Positions 1 to 7,871 of a stretch of DNA of 28,879 nt are shown one piece after another (the first letter of the stretch is position 1; every line of letters begins with the position of its first letter). Both the position numbers and the translations under genes were made by a program. This stretch comes from JBASNZ01 sp049657775 (GTDB lineage: Bacteria > Actinomycetota > Coriobacteriia > Anaerosomatales > Anaerosomataceae). The DNA lies in NCBI GenBank assembly GCA_049657775.1, contig JBASNZ010000055.1, positions 1 to 28,879 of the forward strand, read 5' to 3'. The notes under the pieces are model-generated. The model ran no database searches and was not told the DNA's origin. It saw nothing but the letters and a program-made list of their open reading frames with translations.

Positions 1-1718
1 GTGGTCTTCACACCCTCGGCGTTGTCGAGCGCGATCACGTCCGGGCCGCCAAGCACGAGCGCCAGGGTGACACCCAGATCGTCCATGGCAGCCTCTGTGT
101 CGAGCGAGACACCATCAGGCCCGCCAAGGAAGATCGGGTAACCCGCGTAGGCTGAGAGGGCACCGGCGGAAAGCGCATCGGGGTAATCGTAGCCCGTGGC
201 CACGAACGCCGTGCCGTCCCATGCCTCGCCCATGACCGAGAGCGTCTCCTCAGCGATGAGGTTGGCTGTCTCAAAGCGGTTTGCGCCGCCCAGCCGGGCC
301 ACGTCGAGGTCCATGCCAGCAAGCTCGTCCTCGACTGCGCCGGACACCGCTTCCTCGCCCCCCAGGATGAAGACAGTGGAAGCGCCGAGTCGATCGATCT
401 CGGTTGCGACAGCATCGGGAACGTCGCCGCCAACGAGCAGCACGGGTGCCCCGTATGCACCGGCGAGAGACGACCCCGCAAGCGCGTCGGGGAAGTTGCG
501 GCCGGTCGAGATGATGACCGTGTCGGCACCCTCGGGGAAGGTATCCTCCGAGACCTGAACAGCTGTCTCAAAGCGATCGTCGCCCTCGAGGGGCGTGTAC
601 GCCGTCTCGACGGGGCGCAGGAACATCGCGTAGAGGTCGTCGGCGTTGTCGACGCCGTCCTCGTTCACTGCCGGATCCTCGAGGCGATGATCGTGCCACG
701 CCACGATGCCGTCGGCGGTTTCCGCGCGCCCCGCGTACTCCCAGGCCGCGGCGGCTTCGTTGTACACAGCCGGGACGATGCAGGTCTCTTCGCCCGACGC
801 GATATCGTACATGAAGACTTCGGCTTGCCCGTTGCGACGGTCTGGCCACACAACGTAGCCATCGCCGATCGAGGGGCGCCACCGGTTGGTGTTGTCGTTG
901 ACCGTGGAGATCGTGGTCTCGACGCCGGCAAGCGGGTCGATCAGCACGATGCAGTAATGCGACTGACCCAGCACGCGGTCATACCAGTACTTCTGTGCAG
1001 CAACGAGGCCATCGCTCGTGGAGGGCTCGTAGTAGTAGCCGTAGCTGTCGGGATCATCCCATGCCGCTCCGAGCGTGACTTCCTCGCTGGTCGCCATGTT
1101 GTAGCCCCAGACCGACGAGCTGCCCAGACGATCGTCGCGCCACGTGACCCACCCGTCGTCGATGTCCGCCTCGCGCTGGTATCCGGGGGCCTCACACACC
1201 GCCCAGGTGGTCTCAGTCGAAAGGTCGTACGCCCAGATGTCGCCGTAGTGATCCGAGTCGACGGTGTCCCAGTGGTTGTGCACGATGAGATCGCCGTCGA
1301 TGGCCGGGTTGCCCTGGTGGACCAGGGGAAGGTCGGAGATGACCTTCTCCTCGCCCGTGGCAAGGTTGTACGCGTAGATGGCACAGTAGCCGTCATCCGC
1401 GCGGTCATCGGAGTACACGACCCAGTCGCCGGAGACGCTCGGGTTGGCCTGCTCGCCAGTTGCAGTGCAAACAACTGACTCTTCGCCGGTAAGGAAGTTG
1501 TACGCCATGATGTTCGTCGAGTCGCTCGAACCCTCCGGCGGCTCAGTCTTCCAGACGATCCACGGGAAGTCGATGGCCGGCTGAACCTGTCCTCCGTCGG
1601 CCGTCGATACCGGGAATGCCTCCCCGACCTCGTAGACCGGAGCGGCGCCCGCCGACAGCGGAACCATCGTTGCCAGCATGACCAAGGCGAGAAGCAGTGC
1701 GACTGTACGCTTGCTCAT
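1..1718 (-). CDS. Secreted beta-propeller protein with C-terminal cell-wall-binding repeats (partial, C-terminus off the left edge)
   Basis: The frame is open from an ATG at 1718 to the window edge (572 residues visible, no stop). Residues 1-26 form a signal peptide (MSKRTVALLL start, Ala-rich end). About residues 30-340 hold repeated blades with YDDR, WRDDR and WPDRR and with YNLATGEE-like turns, as in TolB/WD40-like propellers. From about 365 on there are cell-wall-binding repeat 2 (PF04122) units with the hallmarks DRFETAVQ, FPDALAGS, PVLLVGG, and again NRFETAN and YPDALSAG. The family anchors exported proteins non-covalently to the wall; the propeller ligand is unknown. GGGGGAG lies 4 bases before the ATG, which supports this start. 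The third repeat is cut by the window end. Confidence 0.85.
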   Translation of the reverse strand, partial: MSKRTVALLLALVMLATMVPLSAGAAPVYEVGEAFPVSTADGGQVQPAIDFPWIVWKTEPPEGSSDSTNIMAYNFLTGEESVVCTATGEQANPSVSGDWVVYSDDRADDGYCAIYAYNLATGEEKVISDLPLVHQGNPAIDGDLIVHNHWDTVDSDHYGDIWAYDLSTETTWAVCEAPGYQREADIDDGWVTWRDDRLGSSSVWGYNMATSEEVTLGAAWDDPDSYGYYYEPSTSDGLVAAQKYWYDRVLGQSHYCIVLIDPLAGVETTISTVNDNTNRWRPSIGDGYVVWPDRRNGQAEVFMYDIASGEETCIVPAVYNEAAAAWEYAGRAETADGIVAWHDHRLEDPAVNEDGVDNADDLYAMFLRPVETAYTPLEGDDRFETAVQVSEDTFPEGADTVIISTGRNFPDALAGSSLAGAYGAPVLLVGGDVPDAVATEIDRLGASTVFILGGEEAVSGAVEDELAGMDLDVARLGGANRFETANLIAEETLSVMGEAWDGTAFVATGYDYPDALSAGALSAYAGYPIFLGGPDGVSLDTEAAMDDLGVTLALVLGGPDVIALDNAEGVKT

Positions 1719-1926
1719 CGAACTCCCCCTTTCGCGCCCGCCCCTCAACCGTGGCGCACGACGACAGAATGCCCTGCAACAAAAGTAGCAGGCGAACGAA
1801 CTGACCCCATGCGATCTCAGTGTGCCAGTCACGAAACGATGGCGATCAACGACCAGTAGCGAAGATTCCGCTACTGAGCGAACCGACCACCGACGACGGG
1901 GGATTCGCAGCGTTTCGCCACGCGAT

Positions 1927-1951
1927 CGGCCCGTGTGCTCAGCACGGGCCG
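1927..1951 (-). terminator. Perfect 9-bp stem-loop just after the GlnR-like gene
   Basis: The arms cggcccgtg and cacgggccg pair perfectly around a 7-base loop, 8 bases past the stop of the regulator gene. Reading on the minus strand there is no U-run after the stem, so it may be a weak or factor-dependent terminator or a 3'-end stabiliser. The remaining 1719-1926 shows no gene and no convincing promoter. Confidence 0.4.
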
Positions 1952-1958
1952 AGGGGCG

Positions 1959-2630
1959 TCAGTTCTGCCAGAGGTAGCCGACGTTGCGTACGGTCTCGAG
2001 ACGGTGCGCCAGCTCGGGACCGAGCTTTGCTCGCACGCGGCGGATGTGGACATCGACGGTTCGCGAACCACCGAAGTAGTCGCTTCCCCACACCCGGCGC
2101 AAGAGCACCTCCCGGCTATACACGCGGTTGGGGTGCGTCACAAGGAACATGAACAGCGCGTACTCGAGGTAGGTGAACTCAACGGGCACTCCGGCAACGT
2201 GCGCCTGGTAGGTGGCGAGGTTGATGGTGAGATCATCGATGCGGATGACCTCTTGCGTGGTGACCTCCTCACCCGGCCACATGAGCGCCCGGACACGGGC
2301 GGCAAGCTCCTCGGATGTGCCACCGCGGACCATGAAGTCCGAGGACACCCGCACCGGTACCCGGATGCTGTCCAGAGCCTCTCGCTCCACCACCAGCAGC
2401 AGCCGCGTCTCGGTACCGCCAGCGGTAAGCTGCTCGATCGCCGAGCCGAACACTTCGGGGGCGCGACCGGCGTCCACAACCACCAGTTCGGCCTCGGTCT
2501 CCATGAGCCGCTGCTTGATCTCACCCAGGTGCGACGTCGCCGTCTCAAGGTCGAGGCTTGTAAGCGCCTCGCGCATCCACGCGAGGGTATGGACATCGTC
2601 CGATGCGAGCAACGCTCTCTTCATGTGCAT
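1959..2630 (-). CDS. glnR: GlnR-like OmpR-family orphan response regulator
   Basis: A 223-residue protein with an atypical receiver domain (about 1-115) and a winged-helix DNA-binding domain (about 125-220). The C-terminal part VWGSDYFGGSRTVDVHIRR followed by RAKLG and TVRNVGY is nearly the signature of actinobacterial GlnR. GlnR controls nitrogen assimilation genes and does not need canonical phosphorylation. The receiver keeps an Asp in VVVDAGR but lacks the usual acidic pocket; only DD near residues 9-10 is seen. It lies directly downstream of glutamine synthetase on the same strand, which supports the assignment. GGGAG stands 10 bases before the ATG at 2630. A second ATG at 2624 follows a TACAAT by 7 bases and could be a leaderless start. 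No partner kinase is adjacent. A PhoB-like regulator is the alternative. Confidence 0.8.
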   Translation of the reverse strand: MHMKRALLASDDVHTLAWMREALTSLDLETATSHLGEIKQRLMETEAELVVVDAGRAPEVFGSAIEQLTAGGTETRLLLVVEREALDSIRVPVRVSSDFMVRGGTSEELAARVRALMWPGEEVTTQEVIRIDDLTINLATYQAHVAGVPVEFTYLEYALFMFLVTHPNRVYSREVLLRRVWGSDYFGGSRTVDVHIRRVRAKLGPELAHRLETVRNVGYLWQN

Positions 2631-2664
2631 GATTGTACCGCTCCCATCGAGCCCCAGAACGCGC

Positions 2665-2694
2665 GGCGCCGGACGGAGTGACCCGCCCGGCGCC
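2665..2694 (-). other. 12-bp stem-loop between glnA and the GlnR-like gene
   Basis: On the minus strand the arms ggcgccgggcgg and ccgtccggcgcc pair over 12 bp (one G-U) around a 6-base loop. There is no U-tract, so it may reduce rather than stop read-through from glnA into the regulator gene, or mark an RNA processing site. Confidence 0.5.
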
Positions 2695-2727
2695 ATTGCC
2701 GTCAGTTCTTGATGCGTGCAGGTGCTG

Positions 2728-4059
2728 CTAGATGACCGAGAGGTACCGGTCGAGCTCCCACTCGGAGACGTCCTTGATGTAGTCCACCCACTCGGCCTTC
2801 TTGTTCTCCACGTAGAACTCGTGGATGTGGTCGCCCAGGATCTCGCGCATCGTCTCGGACGCCTCGAACATCTCGATGGCTTCCCCGAGGTTGCGCGGCA
2901 GCGTCTTGATGCCAGCGGCGGTCAGTTCCTCTTCGGTCATGTGGAAGATGTCGTTGGTCGACTCCGGCATAAGCTCCAGCTCTTCCTCGATACCCTTGAG
3001 GCCGGCGCCGAGCATGACCGCAAAGGCCAGGTACGGGTTGGCCGAGGGGTCCGGCGAGCGCAGCTCGAGACGCGTGGCAGCCTCCTTGCCGGGCTTGTAC
3101 ATCGGTACGCGCACCATGGCGGAGCGGTTGCGCATGGCCCACGACACGTACACGGGAGCCTCGTAGCCGGGAACCAGGCGCTTGTAGGAGTTCACAAGCG
3201 GGTTGGTGACGGCGCAGAACTCGGGGGCGTACTTGAGCAGACCGGCGATGTAGTGGCGCGCGATCTTGGAGAGGTGCTGCGGGTCGTTCGGATCGTAGAA
3301 GGCGTTCCCGTCCTTCGTGAACAGCGACTGGTGCACGTGCATGCCCGAGCCGTTCTGGCCCTGGATCGGCTTCGGCATGAATGTGGCGTACACGCCGTTG
3401 GAGTACGCGACTTCCTTGACGACCAGGCGGTAGGTCATGACCGCGTCGGCCATCGTGAGTGCATCCTGGTAGCGAAGGTCGATCTCGTGCTGCGACGGGG
3501 CAACCTCGTGGTGCGAGTACTCGACCGGGATGCCCATCTTCTCAAGCGTGAGCACGGTCTCGCGGCGAAGATCGCTCGCGACGTCAAGCGGGGTCAGGTC
3601 GAAGTAACCGCCCTCGTCGAGGATCTCGGTGCCCTTGTCATCGGCGAAGTAGAAGAACTCGAGTTCCGGACCGACGTACATGGTGTAGCCCATGTCGGCG
3701 GCCTTCTTGAGCATGCGCTTGAGCGCGAAGCGGGGGTCGCCTTCGAACGGCGAACCGTCGGGCGTGACGATGTCGCAGAACATGCGGCCGACGCCGTCAT
3801 CGCCCGGACGCCACGGCAGCACCTGGAAGGTATTGGCGTCGGGGTACGCGACCATGTCGGACTCCTCGATGCGGGTGAAGCCATCGATCGAGGAGCCGTC
3901 AAAACCCATGCCCTCGTCGAACGCGCCCTCGATCTCGCTGTCGGTGACGGCGAACGACTTGAGGACGCCAAGTACGTCGGTGAACCAGAAGCGAACGAAG
4001 CGGACACCCCGCTCTTCCACTGTCTTGAGCACGTAATCCTTATCGAACTTCGCTGCCAT
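2728..4059 (-). CDS. glnA: Glutamine synthetase, type I (alpha-like)
   Basis: Catalyses ATP-dependent amidation of glutamate with ammonia. The 443-residue length and sequence fit GSI. The N-terminal beta-grasp (RFVRFWFTDVLG) is followed by GFDGSSIDGF near residue 55, by PSQHEIDLRY, by the glutamate-binding NGSGMHVHQSL, by the PGYEAPVYVSW/NRSA loop region, and by ATRLELRSPDPSANPYLAF. No C-terminal NLYDLP-type adenylylation tyrosine motif is seen, so it is probably not adenylylated and more like the GSI-alpha group. GAGGAGGA lies about 9 bases upstream of the chosen ATG; an in-frame GTG two codons earlier is less well spaced. It has its own 5' region after a terminator, with a GAAAC-N6-GAAAC element about 90 bases upstream, and is followed by the GlnR-like gene. 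Confidence 0.97.
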   Translation of the reverse strand: MAAKFDKDYVLKTVEERGVRFVRFWFTDVLGVLKSFAVTDSEIEGAFDEGMGFDGSSIDGFTRIEESDMVAYPDANTFQVLPWRPGDDGVGRMFCDIVTPDGSPFEGDPRFALKRMLKKAADMGYTMYVGPELEFFYFADDKGTEILDEGGYFDLTPLDVASDLRRETVLTLEKMGIPVEYSHHEVAPSQHEIDLRYQDALTMADAVMTYRLVVKEVAYSNGVYATFMPKPIQGQNGSGMHVHQSLFTKDGNAFYDPNDPQHLSKIARHYIAGLLKYAPEFCAVTNPLVNSYKRLVPGYEAPVYVSWAMRNRSAMVRVPMYKPGKEAATRLELRSPDPSANPYLAFAVMLGAGLKGIEEELELMPESTNDIFHMTEEELTAAGIKTLPRNLGEAIEMFEASETMREILGDHIHEFYVENKKAEWVDYIKDVSEWELDRYLSVI

Positions 4060-4082
4060 GCCCACATTCCTCCTCGGTCATT

Positions 4083-4099
4083 ACGCCCTGATCGGGCGT
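4083..4099 (-). other. Hairpin immediately upstream of the glnA ribosome-binding site
   Basis: The arms acgccc and gggcgt pair perfectly around the 5-base loop tgatc. On the glnA transcript the stem ends about 7 bases before GAGGAGG, a position that could affect ribosome access. No U-run follows, so it is not a terminator. Confidence 0.4.
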
Positions 4100-4148
4100 G
4101 GTTGCCTGCTCGCACGGAGATGCTACGAGACAAGCCTACAGACCGTAT

Positions 4149-4164
4149 GTTTCATCGATGTTTC
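4149..4164 (-). promoter_or_regulatory. Candidate GlnR-type operator upstream of glnA (GAAAC-N6-GAAAC)
   Basis: On the minus strand the sequence reads GAAAC-ATCGAT-GAAAC, two half-sites one helical turn apart, 90-105 bases before the glnA start. Actinobacterial GlnR sites are described as gTnAC-N6-GaAAC half-site pairs. The same GAAAC-N6-GAAAC spacing recurs upstream of the glutamate synthase operon at 9368-9383. Binding is inferred from the motif and from the glnR-glnA neighbourhood. Confidence 0.5.
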
Positions 4165-4177
4165 GAGCATGAGAGAA

Positions 4178-4201
4178 GTGCGAGAATCCTATGTCTCGCA
4201 C
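4178..4201. promoter_or_regulatory. 8-bp perfect inverted repeat upstream of glnA
   Basis: The arms gtgcgaga and tctcgcac are separated by 8 bases and lie 14 bases from the GAAAC element on the side away from glnA. On the minus strand the spacer contains TAGGAT, which could be part of a -10. It could be an operator or an RNA hairpin; nothing here decides which. Confidence 0.4.
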
Positions 4202-4261
4202 GACTTGTGGCAGGATGGTCCGATACCGATCAAGCAGGACGCGCGCCATAAGTCCGGAGCG

Positions 4262-4299
4262 TCAACAAGGCCCCACCGCGACAGTTCGCAGTGAGGCCT
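4262..4299 (-). terminator. Intrinsic terminator of the glutamate synthase operon
   Basis: On the minus strand the 14-nt arms at 4286-4299 and 4268-4281 pair completely (two G-U) around the 4-base loop ACTG and are followed by TTGTTG. It starts 22 bases past the stop of the GXGXG gene and separates that operon from glnA. Confidence 0.75.
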
Positions 4300-4321
4300 C
4301 GTCAACGGGGGAGATCGGTCC

Positions 4322-5137
4322 CTACATCGGCGCGTAGAGCTTCCCGTAGGGCCGATGGCTGAAGGGCGCGAGCTTGATGAACGGCTCTGAGAGAACCTCG
4401 CCGAGGTCGAGGCCGAGAGCGGCGCAGTAGTCCTCGAGCACCGGTGCGAGTGCCGCCATGTCCTCCTCGCTCGCCTCGGTAACGCCGACCTCTTTACCGC
4501 ACTGCCAGGGCTCGACCGTGCCTCGGATGTAGATGACGCCACCGTGCATGCCGGCGCCAAGGAACGAGCCGGCCACGGGCTGCTCGGGGAACTGCGTGTT
4601 CATCCCAAGGAGCACCAGCATGCCGCCGGCCATGTACTCGCCGAAGAAGTCGCGAGCATTTCCGCCGCATACCATGATCGGTACCAGGTTCTCGTACGCC
4701 TTCATGTGGATGCCCACGCGGTAGCCGACGTCACCTTTGACGTAGACCCGTCCGCCGCGCATGCCGTAGCCGAGCACGTCGCCAGCGTCTCCGTGGATGA
4801 CCACGCGACCGGCGTTCATGGTGTTACCCACGCCGTCTTGCGCGTTGCCGAAGATGTTGACCGTCGGCCCGTCCATGAACATCGCCAGGTCATTGCCCGC
4901 GGTCCCGTGGACGTCGATCGTGACACCTTTGGCGGATACGCCGGTGCCGATGTAGCGCTGGCCGTTCACGTTCTCGAGCACGATCGTCTTGGCACCGTCA
5001 GCGATAACGTCGCGGATCGCCTCGTTCATCTGCTTGTAGTACACGCCGTTCGCGTCGATCGTGGCGGTCTCGCCGTCGCGCCGGACCACCGGCGCTACCT
5101 TGAGATAGCCTTCGACGACTCCTGTGGCCTGTGTCAT
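4322..5137 (-). CDS. Glutamate synthase GXGXG-domain protein (GltB C-terminal domain homologue)
   Basis: A 271-residue protein of the right-handed beta-helix GXGXG family (PF01493), the third piece of an archaeal-type split glutamate synthase. Successive turns carry G-x-x-G patterns: GTGVSAKG, HGTAGNDLAMF, FGNAQDGVGNTMNAG, IHGDAGDVLGYGMRGG, VKGDVGYRVGIHMK, GGNARDFFGEYMAGG, and GSFLGAGMHGGVIYIRG. In the one-chain bacterial enzyme this domain is structural and helps form the tunnel between the amidotransferase and the FMN site. ATG at 5137 is preferred because GGGGAG lies 8 bases before it; an in-frame GTG at 5146 abuts that element. It starts 13 bases after the stop of the FMN-domain gene and is the last gene before the terminator at 4262-4299. 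Tungsten formylmethanofuran dehydrogenase subunit C shares the fold but not this context. Confidence 0.9.
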   Translation of the reverse strand: MTQATGVVEGYLKVAPVVRRDGETATIDANGVYYKQMNEAIRDVIADGAKTIVLENVNGQRYIGTGVSAKGVTIDVHGTAGNDLAMFMDGPTVNIFGNAQDGVGNTMNAGRVVIHGDAGDVLGYGMRGGRVYVKGDVGYRVGIHMKAYENLVPIMVCGGNARDFFGEYMAGGMLVLLGMNTQFPEQPVAGSFLGAGMHGGVIYIRGTVEPWQCGKEVGVTEASEEDMAALAPVLEDYCAALGLDLGEVLSEPFIKLAPFSHRPYGKLYAPM

Positions 5138-5150
5138 GGTCTCCACTCCC

Positions 5151-6662
5151 CTACATCCCCACGGGCTTGACGCCGAGGACCTTGTTCATCTGCTCGTCGA
5201 GGCCGATAGAGCGCAGACGCTCGCGGCTGCCGCGTAGCGATTCGATGGCATTCACTCCGAGGGCGCCCAGGATCTCCTGGATCTCGTGGCTCCAGGCCTG
5301 CACCAGGTTCACGAGGCGCTCCGCTCCCCACTCGGGGTCGATGCGACGGGTGAGTTCGGGCTTCTGGGTGGTGATGCCCCACGAGCAGCAGCCCGTGTGG
5401 CAGCTCTGGCAGAGGTGACAGCCAAGCGCCATGAGCGCCGCCGAGCCGATGGCCACGACGTCCGCCCCAAGCGCGATCGCCTTTGCGGCATCTGCCGAGG
5501 AGCGAATGGAGCCTGCGGCGATGATGGAGGCCTGGTTGCGGATACCCTCATCGCGCAGGCGCTGGTCGACGGCCGCGATGGCAACCTCGATGGGGATGCC
5601 GATGTGGTCGCGGATGACCTGCGGCGCGGCGCCGGTGCCGCCCTTGAAGCCGTCCAGGTACACGTAGTCGGCACCCGCGCGCACGATGCCGGACGCGATG
5701 GCGGCCACGTTGTGCACCGCCGCGATCTTGACGCCGACCGGCTTGTAGCCGCTGGCTTCCTTGAGCGCGTAGATGAGCTGACGCAGGTCCTCGATCGAGT
5801 AGATGTCGTGGTGCGGCGCGGGGCTGATCGCGTCGGTGCCCTGCGGGATCATCCGCGTGGAGGAGACCTCCTTGTCGATCTTCTCGCCCGGCAGGTGCCC
5901 ACCGATACCCGGCTTGGCACCCTGGCCGATCTTGATCTCTATGGCGGCGCCGCGCTTGAGGTAGTCGGGGTTGACGCCAAAGCGGCCCGACGCCACCTGG
6001 ACGATGACGTTGTCCTGATACGGATAGAGGTCGGCGTGCAGGCCGCCTTCGCCGGTGTTCATGAGCGTGCCAAGACGCTGCGCGGCCATCGCAAGCGACT
6101 TGTGCACGTTGAGCGACACCGAACCGTAGCTCATCGGCGAGAAGATGATGGGCGTGTCGAGCTTGATGTTGTTGGCCATTCCGCCGTTCTCGGCCAGCTT
6201 GAAGCCACCGGCGCCGTCGGATTCCACCGACACCGAGTCGGGCTTGCGGCCCAGGTACGTGCGGAGTTCCATCGGCTCGCGGAGCGGGTCGATGGACGGG
6301 TTGGTGACCTGACACGCGTCAAGGACCAGGGCGTCGAAGATGCGCGTGTACGGCTTGGGATTACCCATGGAGGTGAGGAGCACGCCGCCGGTCTCGGCCT
6401 GCCGCCAGACCGCCTTGCGCGCTTCCGAGGACCAGTTGTCGTTGTCCTTGTACGCGAGCGTGCTCTTCTCGATGGTGATGCAGTGCGCCGGGCAGAAGGT
6501 CACACAGCGGTGGCACGCGCGGCACTTCGAATCATCGGGGATGGGGCGCTCGTTGAAGTTGTACACGCCCCAGCCGCACTGCTGCACGCAGCGGCCGCAC
6601 TTGTGGCACTTGTCGTAGTCGATCTTGACCCGGAACTCGGGCTGGATGAATGTGCTCGGCAT
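5151..6662 (-). CDS. Ferredoxin-fused glutamate synthase FMN-binding subunit
   Basis: A 503-residue protein: an N-terminal 2[4Fe-4S] ferredoxin module (C19-x2-C22-x2-C25-x3-C29 and C47-x2-C50-x2-C53-x3-C57P) then the glutamate synthase central TIM barrel (PF01645). The barrel shows SPMSYGSVS, MNTGEGG, KIGQGAKPGIGGHLPGEK, a PHHDIYSIEDL stretch, and the FMN-phosphate region GGTGAAP and GADVVAIGSAAL. A cysteine cluster at about 415-426 (CxxCxxCxxxCC) occupies the place of the 3Fe-4S ligands. It reduces 2-iminoglutarate, formed from 2-oxoglutarate and ammonia, to glutamate. No NAD(P)H-binding GltD subunit is present in the window, so electrons must enter through the ferredoxin module. Its ATG directly follows the TAG of the amidotransferase gene with no gap (TAGATG), so translation is likely coupled. 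Confidence 0.93.
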   Translation of the reverse strand: MPSTFIQPEFRVKIDYDKCHKCGRCVQQCGWGVYNFNERPIPDDSKCRACHRCVTFCPAHCITIEKSTLAYKDNDNWSSEARKAVWRQAETGGVLLTSMGNPKPYTRIFDALVLDACQVTNPSIDPLREPMELRTYLGRKPDSVSVESDGAGGFKLAENGGMANNIKLDTPIIFSPMSYGSVSLNVHKSLAMAAQRLGTLMNTGEGGLHADLYPYQDNVIVQVASGRFGVNPDYLKRGAAIEIKIGQGAKPGIGGHLPGEKIDKEVSSTRMIPQGTDAISPAPHHDIYSIEDLRQLIYALKEASGYKPVGVKIAAVHNVAAIASGIVRAGADYVYLDGFKGGTGAAPQVIRDHIGIPIEVAIAAVDQRLRDEGIRNQASIIAAGSIRSSADAAKAIALGADVVAIGSAALMALGCHLCQSCHTGCCSWGITTQKPELTRRIDPEWGAERLVNLVQAWSHEIQEILGALGVNAIESLRGSRERLRSIGLDEQMNKVLGVKPVGM

Positions 6663-7868
6663 CTAGACCGTCACCTCCACTTCGTCACAGGAGGTCTCGG
6701 TGCCGGTGACCGCGCACGAAACCTCGGAAGGCGACAGGTGCAGGTCGCCGTGGATGGGCCAGTCCATGCCCTTGACCCGTGCGATGGTGGGCTCGCCCGC
6801 CTTGGGCGTCCAGAGCTTGTCGGGAGCGGGTATGACCGCGCGGATCGCGCTCTCCTCGGAGGCGACCATGACGACGCTGCCCGTGCGTGCCGCCACGAGC
6901 GGGCGGAGCTTGATGCGGTCGTTGAGTGCGACCATGCCGCCGTTGAAGCCGAGCACGATCGCGAACGGGCCGTTGAGCATACCGGGGCCGTATACCGCGC
7001 GCAGCGAGCGCATAACGTCGCGCTCCGCCTCGGGCATGCGGTCGATGTCCTCCCACAGCGGACTCGCGAGCGCCTTGCATGCAAGTTCGAGTGGAAGCTT
7101 GTGGCGCCGCAGCATCAGGTCGAAGAGGTACGCGGCGACCTCGGTGTCGGTGCCGAGCGTGCACTTGTAGCCGAACGCTTCCAGGTAGCGGCTGTTGATG
7201 CCGTAGCTGGAGATCTCGCCGTTGTGCACGATGGTCCAGTCGAGCAGTGCGAACGGGTGCGCGCCGCCCCACCAACCGGGCGTGTTCGTGGGGAACCGGT
7301 TGTGGCCGGTCCACGTGTGTGCTCCGTACTCCTCAAGGCGGAAGTAGTGGCCGATCTCCTCGGGATAGCCAACGCCCTTGAAGACGCCCATGTTCTTGCC
7401 CGAGGAGGCTACGAACGCCCCATCGACGGTGGCGTTGATGTCCATTACGACCTTGACCACGTAGTCCTCGGCCGACATCTCGGCTTCTTCGAGCTTGTTC
7501 GGGTACGGGTTGAGGAAGTAGCGCCACAGCAGCGGCGCGTCGGAGATGCCCTTGACCGGACGGGTCGGCATCGGCTCGGCAAGGTCGACTAAGAAGAACT
7601 GGTCAAAGAGTGCCTCGGCCTCTTCTTTGGCCTGAAGGTCGTGGTACATCATATGGAAGGCGAAGTGGCCGGGGAACTCGGGGTAGATGCCGTAGCCGGC
7701 GAATCCGCCGCCAAGTCCGTTGCCGCGGTCGTGCTGGACGGCCATCGCCAAGATGGCGTCCTCGCCGCTCATGAGCGTGCCACTCTCGTCGCAGATGCCC
7801 ATGAGCCCGCAGCCGCCGTGGATCTTGAAAGGCGCCTCTTCGGCGTAGCGGGGTCGCTCGATCGCCAT
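6663..7868 (-). CDS. Class II glutamine amidotransferase of the split glutamate synthase
   Basis: A 401-residue GATase_2 (Ntn-hydrolase) domain protein that releases ammonia from glutamine for the FMN subunit. Visible elements are CGLMGICDESG with the presumed nucleophile Cys20, HTWTGHNRFPTNTPGWWGGAHPF (residue H-N-R-F loop), the oxyanion NG in HNGEISSYG, and GTDTEVAAYLFD. GltB and PurF normally expose the nucleophile as residue 1 after Met or propeptide removal; here 19 residues precede it and no Met lies next to it, so processing of a short propeptide is implied. GGGAG lies 11 bases before the ATG. It begins 3 bases after the stop of the HdrBC-like gene and abuts the FMN-subunit gene, placing it firmly in the operon. 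Confidence 0.9.
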   Translation of the reverse strand: MAIERPRYAEEAPFKIHGGCGLMGICDESGTLMSGEDAILAMAVQHDRGNGLGGGFAGYGIYPEFPGHFAFHMMYHDLQAKEEAEALFDQFFLVDLAEPMPTRPVKGISDAPLLWRYFLNPYPNKLEEAEMSAEDYVVKVVMDINATVDGAFVASSGKNMGVFKGVGYPEEIGHYFRLEEYGAHTWTGHNRFPTNTPGWWGGAHPFALLDWTIVHNGEISSYGINSRYLEAFGYKCTLGTDTEVAAYLFDLMLRRHKLPLELACKALASPLWEDIDRMPEAERDVMRSLRAVYGPGMLNGPFAIVLGFNGGMVALNDRIKLRPLVAARTGSVVMVASEESAIRAVIPAPDKLWTPKAGEPTIARVKGMDWPIHGDLHLSPSEVSCAVTGTETSCDEVEVTV

Positions 7869-7871
7869 CGT

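Noticed and set aside
2665..2694. ANTAR-like hexaloop AGUGAC on the plus strand
   Set aside because: No plus-strand gene is present here, and on the transcribed minus strand the loop is GUCACU, which does not fit.
4178..4201. ANTAR-type hexaloop hairpin before glnA
   Set aside because: The loop can be drawn as AUAGGA only with a C-U closing mismatch, no second hairpin with A1/G4 and no overlapping terminator follows.
5286..7592. 768-codon plus-strand reading frame across the glutamate synthase genes
   Set aside because: It is antisense to two clearly recognised proteins and has the Val/Arg/Asp/His-rich composition of a high-GC mirror frame.
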